This document shows, piece after piece, positions 1-11,620 of a stretch of DNA of 64,000 bases (position 1 is the first letter of the stretch; every line of letters begins with the position of its first letter). The notes below the pieces were generated by a model, which did no database searches, was not told the origin of the DNA, and was given only the letters and a program-made list of their open reading frames with translations. The position numbers and the translations under genes are program-made. Source of the DNA: Dipteris shenzhenensis (taxonomy: Eukaryota; Polypodiophyta; Polypodiopsida; Gleicheniales); assembly GCA_047967505.1 (NCBI GenBank), contig CM106538.1; one strand, written 5' to 3'.

Positions 1-389
1 TAGCTGCACAAGTTTCTTATATGAAACAAGATGAAAATATCAAATTAAATAATGTAGACTAATGCATTAATGCAAACTACAATGGTCTCTTTATGTAATT
101 GAGCATTCTACATTCTTATTTTCTTTGTACAATCTTGATGTGGAGATGGATACATTAAGTACTAGTATGATATTAGAGGTTGGTCAATCCCCAGAAAGAA
201 CCAAGATACAAAAAAGTTATTAAAAATACATTTAAAAGTCCCCTCTTTACTCTATTTTAAGCATCTTTCTTTAAAGTTGCGTTTTAAAAAATCCCCTTTG
301 CTAAATGAACGTACTATATTTATGGATTATTTTTAATGGATCCCATTTTTACTACACCTTTGGAGGAAGCTTTCCTCCTAGACATCTTG
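1..389. other. AT-rich sequence, no feature recognised
   Basis: No coding similarity or repeat structure is visible here. The sequence is AT-rich and ends where similarity to the CACTA transposase gene begins, at about position 390. Confidence 0.5.
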
Positions 390-1279
390 ATGAGGGGATG
401 CATATCACAATGGAAGAATGGGATTATGCTAGAGGATGCATTCAAAAGGTCGGTCTATAGAATGTTATGCATAAGTTAGGAGCTTTCAACAATTTAAATT
501 GCTTATTCAATTGATTTTGTCTTGGTGTAGTGTACTATGTTCAATGCTATATGGTGTGAGGGCAAGCATTTTCAAACACAACGGATTGATGATAAGAGAA
601 ACACACAAGATTATGGCATCATTGCTAGCTTTGAGGGAGCCAATGGAACCATGGATGATTATTGTGGCATAATCCGAGATATTACTAAGCTTGACTTTTA
701 GTGCTTCTTTGTGTATGTTTTGGAAGTCAAGTGGTTTAAGGACATGGTGGAAAGAGGCTCTAATGCAACAATCAAATGCCATGCAAGTGGCTTTGTAACT
801 ATTGACTCCACAAAGTTTTGGCAAAGCAAGAAGGACACACTAGTACCACCGCAACAATGTGAACATGTACTGTACATATATATAAAAATACTCACTTTTT
901 TATATTTGATACTTTCGATGCAAGGAAAATAACATGTTTGTATTTGTGTTTGAACTAGGTTGTCTATCAACCAATGGTGGATAATAATAGGTGGTGGCAT
1001 GTCATACCTATTTCACCACGTTCCAAAGTGATGTATAGTACATTTACTAATATGGAGCGGAGGATGATCATTGCCATGGAGGTGATGATGATCGTTATAG
1101 GAGAGAGGAGGATGATCATGAGATAGAAGATACAGATATTCAGGCCATTACCCATGAGATGAGCACAGTAGCACAAGTAGGAGTCGGCTGAATGTATTCA
1201 TAGATCTCCACATTTGTTTGGATATTGATGTAGATAGTTTGGCAAGGGTTAATCTCATTGAGGATGAGATCGAATTGTA
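390..1279 (+). pseudogene. TNP2-type CACTA transposase C-terminal remnant (DUF4216)
   Basis: The fragment covers the last part of a TNP2-like transposase. Recognisable are a GMHITMEEWDYARGC segment (about 393-440), the DUF4216 region with NAIWCEGKHF and DDKRNTQD (about 541-612) and VKWFKDMVERG (about 729-760), then the exon starting VVYQPMVDNN at about 958 with the acidic tail ending at a TAG at 1277-1279. Introns are placed as in the copy at 40,746-41,954. A small deletion near 1058 shifts the frame in the acidic tail. Unlike that copy, the last exon here is not interrupted by retrotransposon DNA and so shows the pre-insertion sequence. It cannot encode a functional protein. Confidence 0.8.
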
Positions 1280-1524
1280 GCCCATCATTTTCATCCAAAT
1301 TTCTTATGTATTAGCAAAACTATTTTATATATTGTCTCATTCTCCTCATCTCACTTAATTTTTATATATGTGTGTTTGGCAAAAAGCATATTATCGAGTG
1401 TGACACGTGCATAGCATTGATATTTTTTAAAAATTATGTGCTTTGGTAATCATGGGCAATGCTTGGAAAGCAGTGATGCACATTTATCAGCTTTTGCTGC
1501 AAAATTTCAAACTTTGCTGTGCGT

Positions 1525-1722
1525 TTATAAACGCGTCTAAATATGCATCTAATATACAATGTAGATGCACTATGAGATGCATTAATAACCACACTAATAG
1601 ATGCGTTAATAACTGTGCTAATAGACATGCCCATATTTTCATTAGTTCTATCTGTGCCTATAGACACGTCTGCTATTTTGCATATCTATCACGTGCATCT
1701 ATAGCTGCTTTGTCTTGCTGTG
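1525..1722 (+). repeat. CACTA family A subterminal repeats and 3' terminal inverted repeat
   Basis: Short degenerate motifs of the TAGACGCG/TAAACGCG type are spaced through this stretch and lead into the terminal inverted repeat ending at 1722. It corresponds to 42,130-42,409 but is CpG-poor. In En/Spm such subterminal motifs bind the TnpA protein. That role is inferred here from the family, not shown. Confidence 0.75.
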
Positions 1723-3140
1723 TAAAGTAGCTTTCTAGTATTGTATTCGCACTTCAAATTTTGATTCCATGTATAGTTCCATGTAGACCCATTATTATAA
1801 AGTTTAGTTCTTTCATTTTTGGTAAGATGTCATCTTGACCATTGTTGAGGAATGGCTTTCAAAGAAGTAAGAAAGTAGCTTGCTGATACCTTGGCCCATA
1901 CAATTACATGCCTATATAAGTTCATTGTTGTTAACTGAACATGGAGTAGCATGCCTCTTGTGTTTCTCATAGCACTAACATGAATCTTCACCAATATATA
2001 GTTGTCCCATGAAAGCATGGGTGTCATCCAATAACGTTAATGTCTTGCCTTTATAATACTTCTATCTCACAATAATTTTTAGTGAAAATTCAAGGAGGGA
2101 AAAAAAGATCGTATTAGGAAAAGTGGGAATATCTCACCAATGTGGGACTCTCCAAATTGGCTGAGTATAAATAAATTGTTCCTTTTATATGTGTTTTATA
2201 CAATGGAGCTTGATTGAAATTCTCGATGTTGCACTTATATATTAGTAATGTCTTGTAGGTTTTCTTCTGATTGTATAAAATGTTTCCAGCTTGATTGAGC
2301 TCAAGGAATATATGTGCTTTCAAAGTGGCTATGATGGGTTTGGTTTGCATGCTAGTTTCTTTTCCAAATCCTCCTGTGATCAATTTTCATAAGGAAGATG
2401 TTCAATATACAAACTGTGTATGATAGGTGCTTCATTGTATTAATGATGGGTGTTTCTTTGTGAAATGTTGCATGTATATATGTTTCATGAATTATGGAAC
2501 TATTGTGAAGGTTTTCATAGTTGGATTCTCTAATGAGACACAAAGAAAGAGAAGGAAGAAGGATATGAAAGTAAGAAAGACAAGGAAAATAAAAAATAAG
2601 GAAAGGAAGGGACATGAGGATGTAGCATATAATATGAGCCAACCCACATGCATGAAATTGCCAATCTCCAAATACTATCCCATTATGATGTTCACATTAC
2701 AAATAAAGAGATCCAATTGCATGTGCTATGGAATGTAAGTGATCATATCATAACCAAAATGGAGCAAAGACTAGTAGTAAGAGAGTAGTAATCACTAATC
2801 ATTGTAATCGATTTTACATCAATCATAAGCAAACAAAATTCAAGGATCCCCACATATACTAGGCTCCTATTTACACTTCCAAACTCTTATGCTAATAATG
2901 CATAGTTTTTTTGTATACGGGCTTCAAAATTAGTTGCTAACAAATTTGTTTTTTGGCAGCTAACACTCCATTGTTTTGGGTCATCTTTAAAATGGAGAGA
3001 TTAAAAATGAAATGCATATAGGAAAATAGCCCATGGTAGGAAACTCGCCATGTGGATATTTCAAGACATGATATAGATGTTGGCAAAACACCACAAGCAC
3101 TAATGGATCATTAAAACATTTTTGGGAATCTAACTGTTTT
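1723..3140. other. Intergenic, nothing recognised
   Basis: No supported gene. The few short open frames lack recognisable domains. A purine-rich stretch lies at about 2530-2630. Confidence 0.4.
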
Positions 3141-3149
3141 CTATGTAAG

Positions 3150-4370
3150 TAGGTGGTGCCACAAAAAATTTGCAAGGAGGAAAATACAAACCAAGCAAAA
3201 GTAATGATAAACCAATATCAAGCTGGCTGATGAGAACTTATTTGAGTCATGCCACAGAATGGAACCAACCAACCTATTATTTGAGAGATCGAGAACTTTT
3301 AGATGCAGCAAACATTTGATCATTGAAGAAATGAATCCAAATAATGCATTGTTGTCTAGAAGCAAGACCTTTAGACTGGCCAAGCTTCCCACAGTCCACA
3401 TAATGTCTTCTGATAGTTGATTCCTTGAAAGAGAGAAAACAAAAAGGGAACTACCATTGAGGATACCTACAGGGAAAGGCCCTTGTGGCCTGTTGTTTGC
3501 TACGGACAAATACCTAAGAAGTGGGATTAAGTCATCTAGGAAGTTGTCATCAAGACATACGTGGGTCAAGTGGGTGCAATATTTTATTTGAGCTAGCATC
3601 GCATGTGTAAAATGGTTCCCTCATAGCCGCAAAACCGAGAGATTGCTCAGCTTGTCAATCTCTGATATGAAGATAGCGCACCTCCAAGTTGGTTGTAATC
3701 TAGGTTGAGAGTTCTGAGATTGGTATAGTTCAATATGGATGTTTGGATATTGTTGCTAATGAAATTATTGGAAAGGTTGTGAGTTTGGCAAAGTTTCCAA
3801 GTGCCGATGGCAAGCTACCTATTAATTGGTTGTGCGAAGTATCGAGGTTGGGATATAAGCGATTTTAAATGGGAGAGACAAGGAAAAATGATTGTGATTG
3901 AAGAAGAGGTGCTGCAAGGCAGACAAAGAGTTGACGGTGGGGGGTAGGGGCCATGTTGGGAGCAATGGATCAGATCTAGATGGCAAAGATTCAACAATAA
4001 TGGGGAGGGAAGGGGGCTAGTGAGTTGGGAGTTATGGAAGATGTCGATGAGAGCAAGGTTGGATAGCTTTGCGAGGTTGGAAGGGATGATACCGGAGAGG
4101 GAATTGTTGGAGAGGTCGAGGGTGGTGAGGAAAGGCAAGCCAATGAAGAGGAGGGGAAGGATGGAGCCAAGCAAGCCGAGGGAGGGGAGGAGGAGGGAGA
4201 TGGCATGGGAGTGGGAGTTACATGGAACACTTGACCAGACATAGCTATGGGATAGGGAAAGGGAGGACAGAGGCAATCTCTAGGGAGGAGGAGAAGTAGT
4301 TGGAGGATGGATGCAAGAGGCCAAGGTAATGATCAACATCAGATTGGCAAGGAGCTCGAGTAAACGATTG
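3150..4370 (-). pseudogene. Leucine-rich-repeat (receptor-like) pseudogene
   Basis: The reverse strand encodes a decayed extracellular LRR region of the plant receptor-like kinase or receptor-like protein type. From the 5' side (high coordinate) there is a hydrophobic leader-like segment (about 4365-4320), an LRR N-cap-like SSVPCNSHSH near 4215, then repeats such as LTTLDLSNNSLSGIIPSNLA (about 4130-4070), LNLDYNQLGG, and LKVLDLSNNRLVGSI near 3280. Frameshifts and stops separate the blocks, and there is no transmembrane or kinase domain. The stretch ends just before a truncated CACTA copy starts at about 4481, so the element may have removed or displaced part of the gene. A functional gene is unlikely. 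Confidence 0.75.
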
Positions 4371-4489
4371 CATGAAATAAGGAAATTTTGACGATGGTAT
4401 TTGCGAGTAATGCCACCATTGCAGTGATCACTCCAAGATGTTGCAACCTCAGGCGATTGAGGAGGTTAGTTTATGAACTTGATTTAGTA

Positions 4490-5177
4490 TTTTGATTCTC
4501 AATGTCAAATGGTTTAGAACTATCTACAATGGTCCCAATGTTATAGTTAGGAGAGACAGCATTGGTTTCTTTGTCATTGACTCCACTAGACCCTGGACCG
4601 AGGAACGTGATACGTTTGTTCTTCCAAAGCATTGTGAATAGGTGCATACTAATGAATTAATTAAAAGATAATATCTTCGTTTTCAAACAAATATTGATAG
4701 ATGTTCATGTATAAATATTTATATTCTTAAGCATAAATTAATATAATTAATAGCATATAATTTGTATCTTCAACATAGGTGGTCTTTCATCTGGATCATT
4801 TGGATCCAAGATGGTGGTACATGGTCCAAGTTTCTCCTCAAAGCAAATATAGTATTGAAGATAGAAATGTGGATATGGAGATGCCAGTAGAAGATCCAAA
4901 TAATGATGCGAAAGGATGTAGAGAAGAGGATGAAGATGACAATATGGGCCAAGAAGAAGGTGACAATAATGACACTATAATGGAGCAAGGTGGAGATCAC
5001 GACTTTGGGGAAGAAGAGGGAGAACTAGAGGATGAACTAGAGGATCAAGTCTTAGGTAGACATATAATAGGGGATGATGATATAGGTGATCAATTGTATG
5101 TAAGCCTTGAGATAGAGTTATTTCACGCATAAGACTTGGCTCAAGATGAAGCCGTCAATGTAAATGCTACTAATTGA
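4490..5177 (+). pseudogene. TNP2-type transposase C-terminal remnant, family B
   Basis: The first exon remnant (about 4508-4640) carries the end of DUF4216, with VKWFRTIYNGPNV, FFVIDSTRPWTEERDTFVLP and a KHCEQ ending. After an intron of about 140 bp, an exon starting near 4779 reads VVFHLDHLDPRWWYMVQVSP and continues into a very acidic tail rich in Glu, Asp and Gly. A TAA at 5130-5132 interrupts the tail. The related copy at 31,026 reads through this position to a common end at DVNALN/NVNATN, here 5177. The family role is transposition of CACTA elements. This remnant lacks the catalytic region. Confidence 0.75.
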
Positions 5178-5274
5178 TTGTTTTGACATCGATGAGACTT
5201 CCTATGTTTGGCCCTCTCAGTTTTATAGCACTTGACATTTTGTACATTTGTATGTTAAGTTCACCATCAATATA

Positions 5275-5473
5275 TGAGCGTTTTGATCTCAATTTTGGTG
5301 TACATACTCATATTTTTTATCTTCAAATGCCCAAACTTGTGGTCAAATTTTATTTTAGGTCCCTTGGAACTGATGAGTGTTTTGATCTCAAATTTGGTGT
5401 ACATACTCATATTTTTTATCTTTCAAATGCCCAAACTTATGGTCAAAAATTATTTTGGGTCCCTTGGAACTGA
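5275..5473 (+). repeat. 99-bp tandem duplication in CACTA B 3' region
   Basis: Two adjacent copies with a period of 99 bp begin TGAGCGTTTTGATCTCAA at 5275 and TGAGTGTTTTGATCTCAA at 5374. Both end in GGTCCCTTGGAACTGA. The copies differ at only a few positions. Confidence 0.9.
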
Positions 5474-5682
5474 CGTTCTGTAAAAACGTCGATATGGAAA
5501 ATTTAACCCAGAGTCGTTGGAATCGTCAGTAGAAGCATTGTCAATCATTGATATGTACGTCAGTATACACCAACTAGCATCAACACCTTCCCTGCCCGCT
5601 AATCATACCGATGATTTTTGTGCCCGTGCCTGCAAAGCATCAATAGATAGCATCTAATTTAAGAGACCCGTGTCTTGTAGTG

Positions 5683-6900
5683 GTTGTTCATCAACCGCAA
5701 TGAGAATTGTCTTTCATTCTCTATTTGTTGACCTTTTTGTAGTCTACATAGACTCTCAACTTGCTTAGGTTTATTTGGCATAATTATGATTGAAAATAAC
5801 CAATCTCTTCTACTTACCTAGTAGATAAATCTTCCCCTTAGAATAATAGCTAATCTATTTTAGCTTTTACCAACTTAGCATAATTGGGGTTCATTTGCTA
5901 CCTTTTTGCCAAATTGTCTTTGCTTTTGGAATGAGGAATTTGATGTTGGATCAAATTTTTGGTACCTCCTTTAGGTCCATGTATTTCCAAGGGAATACTC
6001 CTTGCACTTTAGAAAAAGTTATTGGGATCACTCGAGGACTTTGCTAGGAAGTTCTTTGTTGATACTACTAGTTTGGATGATTCAATACGCTGAATTTTCT
6101 TACATTCCCCTTTTTCCATATTCATCTTTGATGAAGCCATTGGGAAGGCCATATTCGGATCTTTGTTTACCACCAATATCATCTTTGCTACCCCACCCTC
6201 ATTGTGTCAATAGTAACTATTGGCATAGTGTTGCGTCTGAGTAGCTTATCTTCAATGTCTAAGGCATATGGGGGGCATATGCCTCTTCTCATTCTAGACA
6301 CTCAAGCTTGCATTCTTTTGGATGATTCTCTTTGTCATCACTATTCATACATCTTGCCCATCGTATGCAATGGTGAGCCATGTGTCAATTCACCAATCAT
6401 GGAACATCTTGTCTCCTCCTCGTCTCCTTTCACACATGATCTTTCAACTAACAACATTGGGTATCCTTGCTCATTCTCCCTCTTGACCATGATGAACGTG
6501 ATTAGGAAGCATGGTCCACATATTTTTATGCATATGTCCTTAAGAACCAACCTTAGCATCACCAATCTCTGATCCATCATGCAAATTCCAAAAGTCGATG
6601 GCTTTACATTTTCCAATTTGAGGTGTCTTTTGGACTTCCTTAAAGATGATGTTTACTTCAGGGCTCCCATCAACGAGTAGTCCCTTTCCCATGTGTGATT
6701 CTAAATTTTGATGGCAATCACAACTACTTCGTCCCAAATCACCATTTTGGTCACCCCCACCCTTGGTCAATGGATTTGCTAGAGATTGCTCATTGATTGT
6801 GAGGTTTTGGAAAAGCTTCACGTAAAGGGAATCAAGATCCATAATTGTCCAATTGAAATCATCACATTAAGTACTTGAATTTTCTCTCAGGTTCTATTGA
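5683..6900. other. Unresolved, possible degenerate retroelement DNA
   Basis: No supported gene. On the reverse strand some stretches remain open without recognisable domains, for example about 6540-6842. Their character resembles old retroelement polyprotein sequence, but I cannot assign a domain. Confidence 0.3.
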
Positions 6901-6909
6901 CTTGATTCT

Positions 6910-7365
6910 AAACTACTAGAATGCATTTTGCCTTGTCTTTGCTTTATAATTTGTTCTTGCCCTGTCCTTGCTTTATAATTTGTTCTTGCCTTCATTCCTC
7001 TAGCTATACTTTGGCTCCTCATTTTGGGACTTAGTGTTTCCCATATCTTTGCTTTATAATTTGTTCTTGCCCTATCTTTGCTTTATAATTTGTTCTTGCC
7101 TTCGTTCCTCTAGCTGCACTCTGGCTCCCCATTTTGGGACTTAGTGTTTCCCATATCTTTACAATGGGTTCTTTTTTATTAAGGGCATGGTTGATCTCCT
7201 TCACCATCTTCTTCTCTTCCTTCTAGCAAACTATTGGCTCATTCGGCTTCTTCAAATTTATTTGATGACCGCAGGGGTTCTTTTTTATTAAGGGCATGGT
7301 TGATCTCCTTCACCATCTTCTTCTCTTCCTTCTAGCAAATTTTTATCTCATTTAGCTTCTTCAAA
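6910..7365. repeat. Nested local tandem duplications
   Basis: Four close copies of TTTGCTTTATAATTTGTTCT occur between about 6940 and 7100, embedded in a larger duplication of about 115 bp that ends in GGGACTTAGTGTTTCCCATA. Immediately after it, a block starting GGTTCTTTTTTATTAAGGGC at about 7168 is repeated at about 7275. Both larger blocks have a period of roughly 110 bp. Confidence 0.85.
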
Positions 7366-7379
7366 TTTGTATTGATTGC

Positions 7380-8040
7380 TTCTTTAGATTCATCTGATAA
7401 GCCCTTTTTCTTCCATTTCTTGTAGGACCACTATTACAGTAAATTGTCACATGATCATCTAGATCACATGCTTTATAGCATTGTTTCTCCTTGATAAGAC
7501 ATGTTTGCCTCCCTTTCCAGTTGATAGACCTCTATAGTCCTCTTGAAATTGTTGAACAATCATTGTCATCTTCTTCCTCTTCATTGTCCACCTCATGGAA
7601 GAGAGCCTTTTTATTGATATTGGGTTCATTGATTTCCCCTTGTTTATTGTGATTGCATTGTGAAGAGATTCATGGTACGTCATTATCCAATAGGTGATCT
7701 CCATGTTGTGAAACTCTTTAAGATTGCCAAGACCACTCAACAACAACTAGAATTACAATGCTTTTTTTGTCTTGCTCATTGTATGGTTGGTTGATCAGCA
7801 CCTTCATTCATGCTACAAAGTAATACACTAGTTTACCCAACTTCTGTTTGATTCTATTGAGCTTCGTCTCATGAGTCCTCTTTTTTAAACTCATGTTGAA
7901 ACCCCCTCAAGAAAGCTTCCTTCAACTCATCTCATGTGGTGGAATCATCAAGGAGTGATCATTTGGATACTAATCAAACCACTCAGTGAAACTTGTTTAT
8001 AAACATGGTGGGGAAGTACTCTTCCTCCATTGACTTGCAA
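7380..8040 (-). pseudogene. Degenerate retrotransposon gag-like remnant
   Basis: On the reverse strand, with frameshifts, there is a segment resembling a Ty3/gypsy-type gag. A TTWDELKEAF-like stretch lies near 7930 (its W codon is now a stop), an acidic NEEEEDDND stretch near 7575, and a zinc-knuckle-like CYKACDLDDH...C near 7460. The many stops show that it is non-functional. The assignment rests on weak motifs only. Confidence 0.35.
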
Positions 8041-10000
8041 TATTTCAAAAAATTTGCACATGGAATTAGGGATTTGTACATCCCTCTCATCCCATGGACT
8101 TTTCAAATTTCAACCTTATCTTTGGTCCCTCATTTCTTCTACATCTCTTTATGCACTAAGTGATAGGTTCTCAAACATACCCATTCTACTTGTACTAGTG
8201 AACTTTGGACGTCTTTGCCTTCGCAAGGTTAGTGGAGGTCCCCTTTTTAATTTTTCCTAGACTTTACTCAATTTGCCCACTCCCCTTTTTCATCTGAGTC
8301 TCTTCTTGCTCACTATCCTAAGTCCACTAGCTTGATATTATATTCCTAGTATCCACTCATCTCTCTACTACTAATGTGTTTATATATGGAGATCTTGCAT
8401 CTATTGCTTTTGACATTCATTGCGAGTTGATTTGCATCATTCCATGGTTGAAGTTGGTTTGCACTATTCCATCATTGTGAGTTGATTTGTAGTGTTCCGA
8501 GGTTAATAGTTGATTAGCTCATTCATCTGGGGATGCTATTGCATTGCATTTATTTTAGGTATGTAAGGCAAATTGTTGTTTGTAGAGACCAATAAGATTG
8601 CAAGTTGATCAAAGCAAGTACTACATGCATCGTAAAGAATGGATGCATCATTAGATGCAAAGCAAGTACTACATGAATTGTAAAGAATGGATGCATCATT
8701 AGAAAAGTGCTAATGATTGATCTACTAATCACTGTTGGTGGAATGCGTCCAAGGACATGATATGCTCCATGTTAGAGGTGAAAGCATCAATAATGGATGC
8801 TAACATGGAATCACTTGATGAGTTTGATGCACTAAGGCATGTGTCTCTGCATGCTAGTAGAGATGTGAGAGCTTCATGCATGCATTCAAAAAGAGGGGTC
8901 TTTAAATATAACTTTAGAAAAAAATCACTTCATTCATAAGTAAACAGCTCACTTGTGTCACCCAAGTGTCTACTAGATCGTGTGCAAGCAATTCCATAAG
9001 AAAAAGGAAAGAAAGGGGAGAGGGGGAGAGAAGGGAAAAGAGAGCATGAGGGAGGGAGATGGGAGCAAGGGAGAGTGGCAATCACAAGACAACTCACAAG
9101 AAAGAACAAGGAAACTCAATGCAAGAGAATGAGAGAAAGGAGAGCTTCTATTTCATTCCTTGAAAGTACACAATGAAGACCACCATACAAGTGCATATTG
9201 CAAGCAATAAAATATGAGAATCTAAGGTTCTTTGCACACTAATAGTAGTAGGGAACTTGAGGTTTTGCTTGAAGCTTTGTAACCTTCCTATTGGACTGAC
9301 TTTGACTTGTTCTTGATGGGCTTCTTCACTCTGATATACCAAAGATTGGATGACTCATAAGAGGTAGTCATTTAACAATTAAATCAATGATCACAATCAA
9401 GTGTCATATGCAATGAGCACATCACCCCCATAAATGCAAATGAATCCAACTTCCAATCACTTCTATGAATTTCAATCCTTCAAAACTAACTTCCACCAAT
9501 AGGAAATACTATAGCTAGCATAAAGTGTTTGCATTTTGATTCACATTTGCTTTAAAAAGCCCAAAATATGTTGCAAAAAAGTAACAATCTTTGAGCATCA
9601 ATTTCTCACCAACATAAGTCCAATCAAGGGTCTTTTTGAGCTCAAATGAAGCCCTTGTACCAGAGATTTAGCAGAGCAAAGAAGGAGCAAAATGTTGCGC
9701 CTAGTCACCATAGAAAGTGTGGCCATTACCGATTGGTTTTTTGTCGATTTCTCCTCGCTCAGTGGACCAATTCATCTCATATTTGAACTGGAGCTAGTTC
9801 ATAGTGTCACACAACTATGGCTAAGAGGAATTAGAGTGTTGTTACTCCAACAAGCAACATTATGCAAAATATCAGTGACCTACAAGTGGTAACACGGGCT
9901 ATAGATGAGATCATTCCCTAATTGCTTTGGACCAGGGGTTTGGCTAGTCAAGAGGAGTCTTCAACTCAAAGGGCTTGTAGAATGGTGCAGTGGAGTGGGG
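8041..10000. other. Intergenic with small local repeats
   Basis: No supported gene. A block of about 49 bp containing GTAAAGAATGGATGCATCAT is repeated in tandem at about 8614-8708. Degenerate copies of GAGTTGATTTG occur at about 8425-8515. A purine-rich stretch lies at about 9000-9140. Confidence 0.4.
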
Positions 10001-10029
10001 GAACAAGCTCAAGGAAAAATTGGGGCAAA

Positions 10030-10100
10030 AGGAGGAAGGAATAATGAATAAGGAGAGGTGGGGAAGAATGAATAAGGAGAGAGGTGGGGAAGAAGATAAT
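10030..10100. repeat. Short purine-rich tandem duplication
   Basis: The block AATGAATAAGGAGAGGTGGG occurs twice in succession with small changes, within a longer purine-rich stretch. Confidence 0.7.
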
Positions 10101-10379
10101 GATGTGGCATAGTGAGGGATGAAGGCTCCAAGAGGGTGGCGAGGTTCTGATAACCCATGAAGGAAACTAAATGGAAGCATAATGGGAAAAAGAGAGTTTT
10201 ATTCATGAGTAGAGGTTGCCTTAAGTAGGGAAGTGATACAATGCATGTGCCCAAGAGAGAGATCATCTCCAAGTCCACTAATTTCACCACCACTGATTTC
10301 TCAATTAGGTCCATGATTCTCTCGATCATCTGATATGACTTTGAGATGACCAATCCTCTACCATTGACTATCAATCTTT

Positions 10380-11620
10380 CACCATATGGTTTCAGACCTT
10401 GACATGAATCTCAAGTACCTCTTCACCCCAAATTGTTCTTATAATCACTTCAATGTTTGATGCTAGGGGTGTGGCTGGGGTTGCTACTCTGTCAACAGAT
10501 TTGGATGGGGAGACACTTCCATTAGTTGGCAATCACAGTTGTCATATTTAGCTTGCAAAACTTCTCCTATGCTATGTTGATCCGCACTTGCTTTATAGTT
10601 CAGTTTAGGTTTCATTGCCCCCCCCACTCAGTCAGTTGTTCTAGTCTATTGGCTACCTTTTGAGTTCTTGTCGGTTTGAGCTTTCTCCCACTTTGATGAG
10701 TGGTTTGTTCTTCTTTAGCTCATGGGCTATTCTTTTTTGTCCTTTTCCAATGAAATTGTTGTTCTTTTGGCTTCTTTGGTTCTATTTTGGATGGACCTCA
10801 TGATTGGGTGACTACTATTGGTCTACCTTGGTTATCACTGTACTTGCTTGATGTGCACAATCTTCTTACATGCATGTTTTGTGAGCATGTCAAGTTTCTT
10901 TTTGCATAACTGCCACTTGCATTTTTGGTGACCCTCCTCCCACATAAGAAACACTATGTCAGTGCTTTTTAGTGTTTTGACCTGGTAGGCCTTCTTCATC
11001 TCCTATTCCGCTTTTAAACATATACCATTTGCATTTCTTGGTTTACAACAATCTTTCGCTAAGTAGCTAAGGTAAATTCAAATTTTGCACCCTATGCTTG
11101 ACTAACACTCACTTCCCATTTATGAATCTAGGTCTTGCATTGTGGTACAAGGTCCCACCTTTTATTAGGTTTCCTCAAATTTTTATTGATCCAACCTTTC
11201 TCAACATTGGTTTCCTTTCTTGGCACTAGTTTGTCTCCTTGTTCATCATTACTCTCCAATTCTTGGGTGGGTCACTTCTTTTTTCTTTGAGACTTTGAAT
11301 TTTCCTTTTCTAACACAAGCACTCATTGAAGCAACTCATCATACTATGTCATTGGGTGTGCTATCGCAATGTTATGTAGCCCCATTCCCAAGGTGAGGCC
11401 ACTCATTGGCCAAGACCAGAATGTCATCTCATCTTGTGATTTGGTGAGCTAGTTAGTTTGCACCCTCATCTTTGCTATAAAGTCATACAGCATGTCACCC
11501 TTTGTTTGGTTGAGGTCATTGAGCTGTAGCAAGACACCCTCCTTACATAATTCATGATGGATCCAAGGCTTGCACAAGCTAATACCCTCTACTAGTGCAT
11601 GCAAAACCTCTACTATTGAT
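10380..11620 (-). pseudogene. Degenerate gag-like retroelement remnant
   Basis: The reverse strand between about 11,580 and 11,300 reads, with a few stops, like a retrotransposon gag core: a helical segment with LLQLNDLNQTKGDMLYDFIA, then MSGLTLGMGLHN, and a charged EKENSKSQRKKK linker. A possible zinc-knuckle remnant (CFLCG...) follows near 10,950. Stops and frameshifts are frequent. It looks like an old Ty3/gypsy gag, but no pol domain could be confirmed beside it. Confidence 0.35.

Larger units (their letters stand above)
390..1722 (+). mobile_element. Truncated family A CACTA element, 3' end
   Basis: This is a 5'-truncated copy of the same family as the element at 34,406-42,409. It matches that element from the end of exon 6, through exon 7, exon 8 and the 3' subterminal repeats, to the terminal inverted repeat. 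The right end, read on the reverse strand, begins CACAGCAAGACAAAGCAGCT and aligns with the inner element's terminus with a few substitutions. Many TAGACGCG-type motifs have become TAGATGCG or TAGACATG, which fits CpG decay and a greater age. The other end of the element is not present, so no target duplication can be tested. Confidence 0.85.
4481..5682 (+). mobile_element. Truncated family B CACTA element, 3' end
   Basis: This is a 5'-truncated copy of the same family as the reverse-strand element whose end is at 30,680. It contains DUF4216 and acidic-tail coding sequence, then about 500 bp of 3' non-coding DNA, and ends at 5682. The reverse complement of that end begins CACTACAAGACACGGGTCT, a typical CACTA terminus, resembling CACTACTACACACAGATCC at 30,680. 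The left breakpoint abuts the LRR pseudogene. Confidence 0.75.

Noticed and set aside
3991-4242. Ser/Pro-rich 83-residue reverse-strand frame
   Set aside because: It is an alternative frame of the LRR pseudogene N-terminus.
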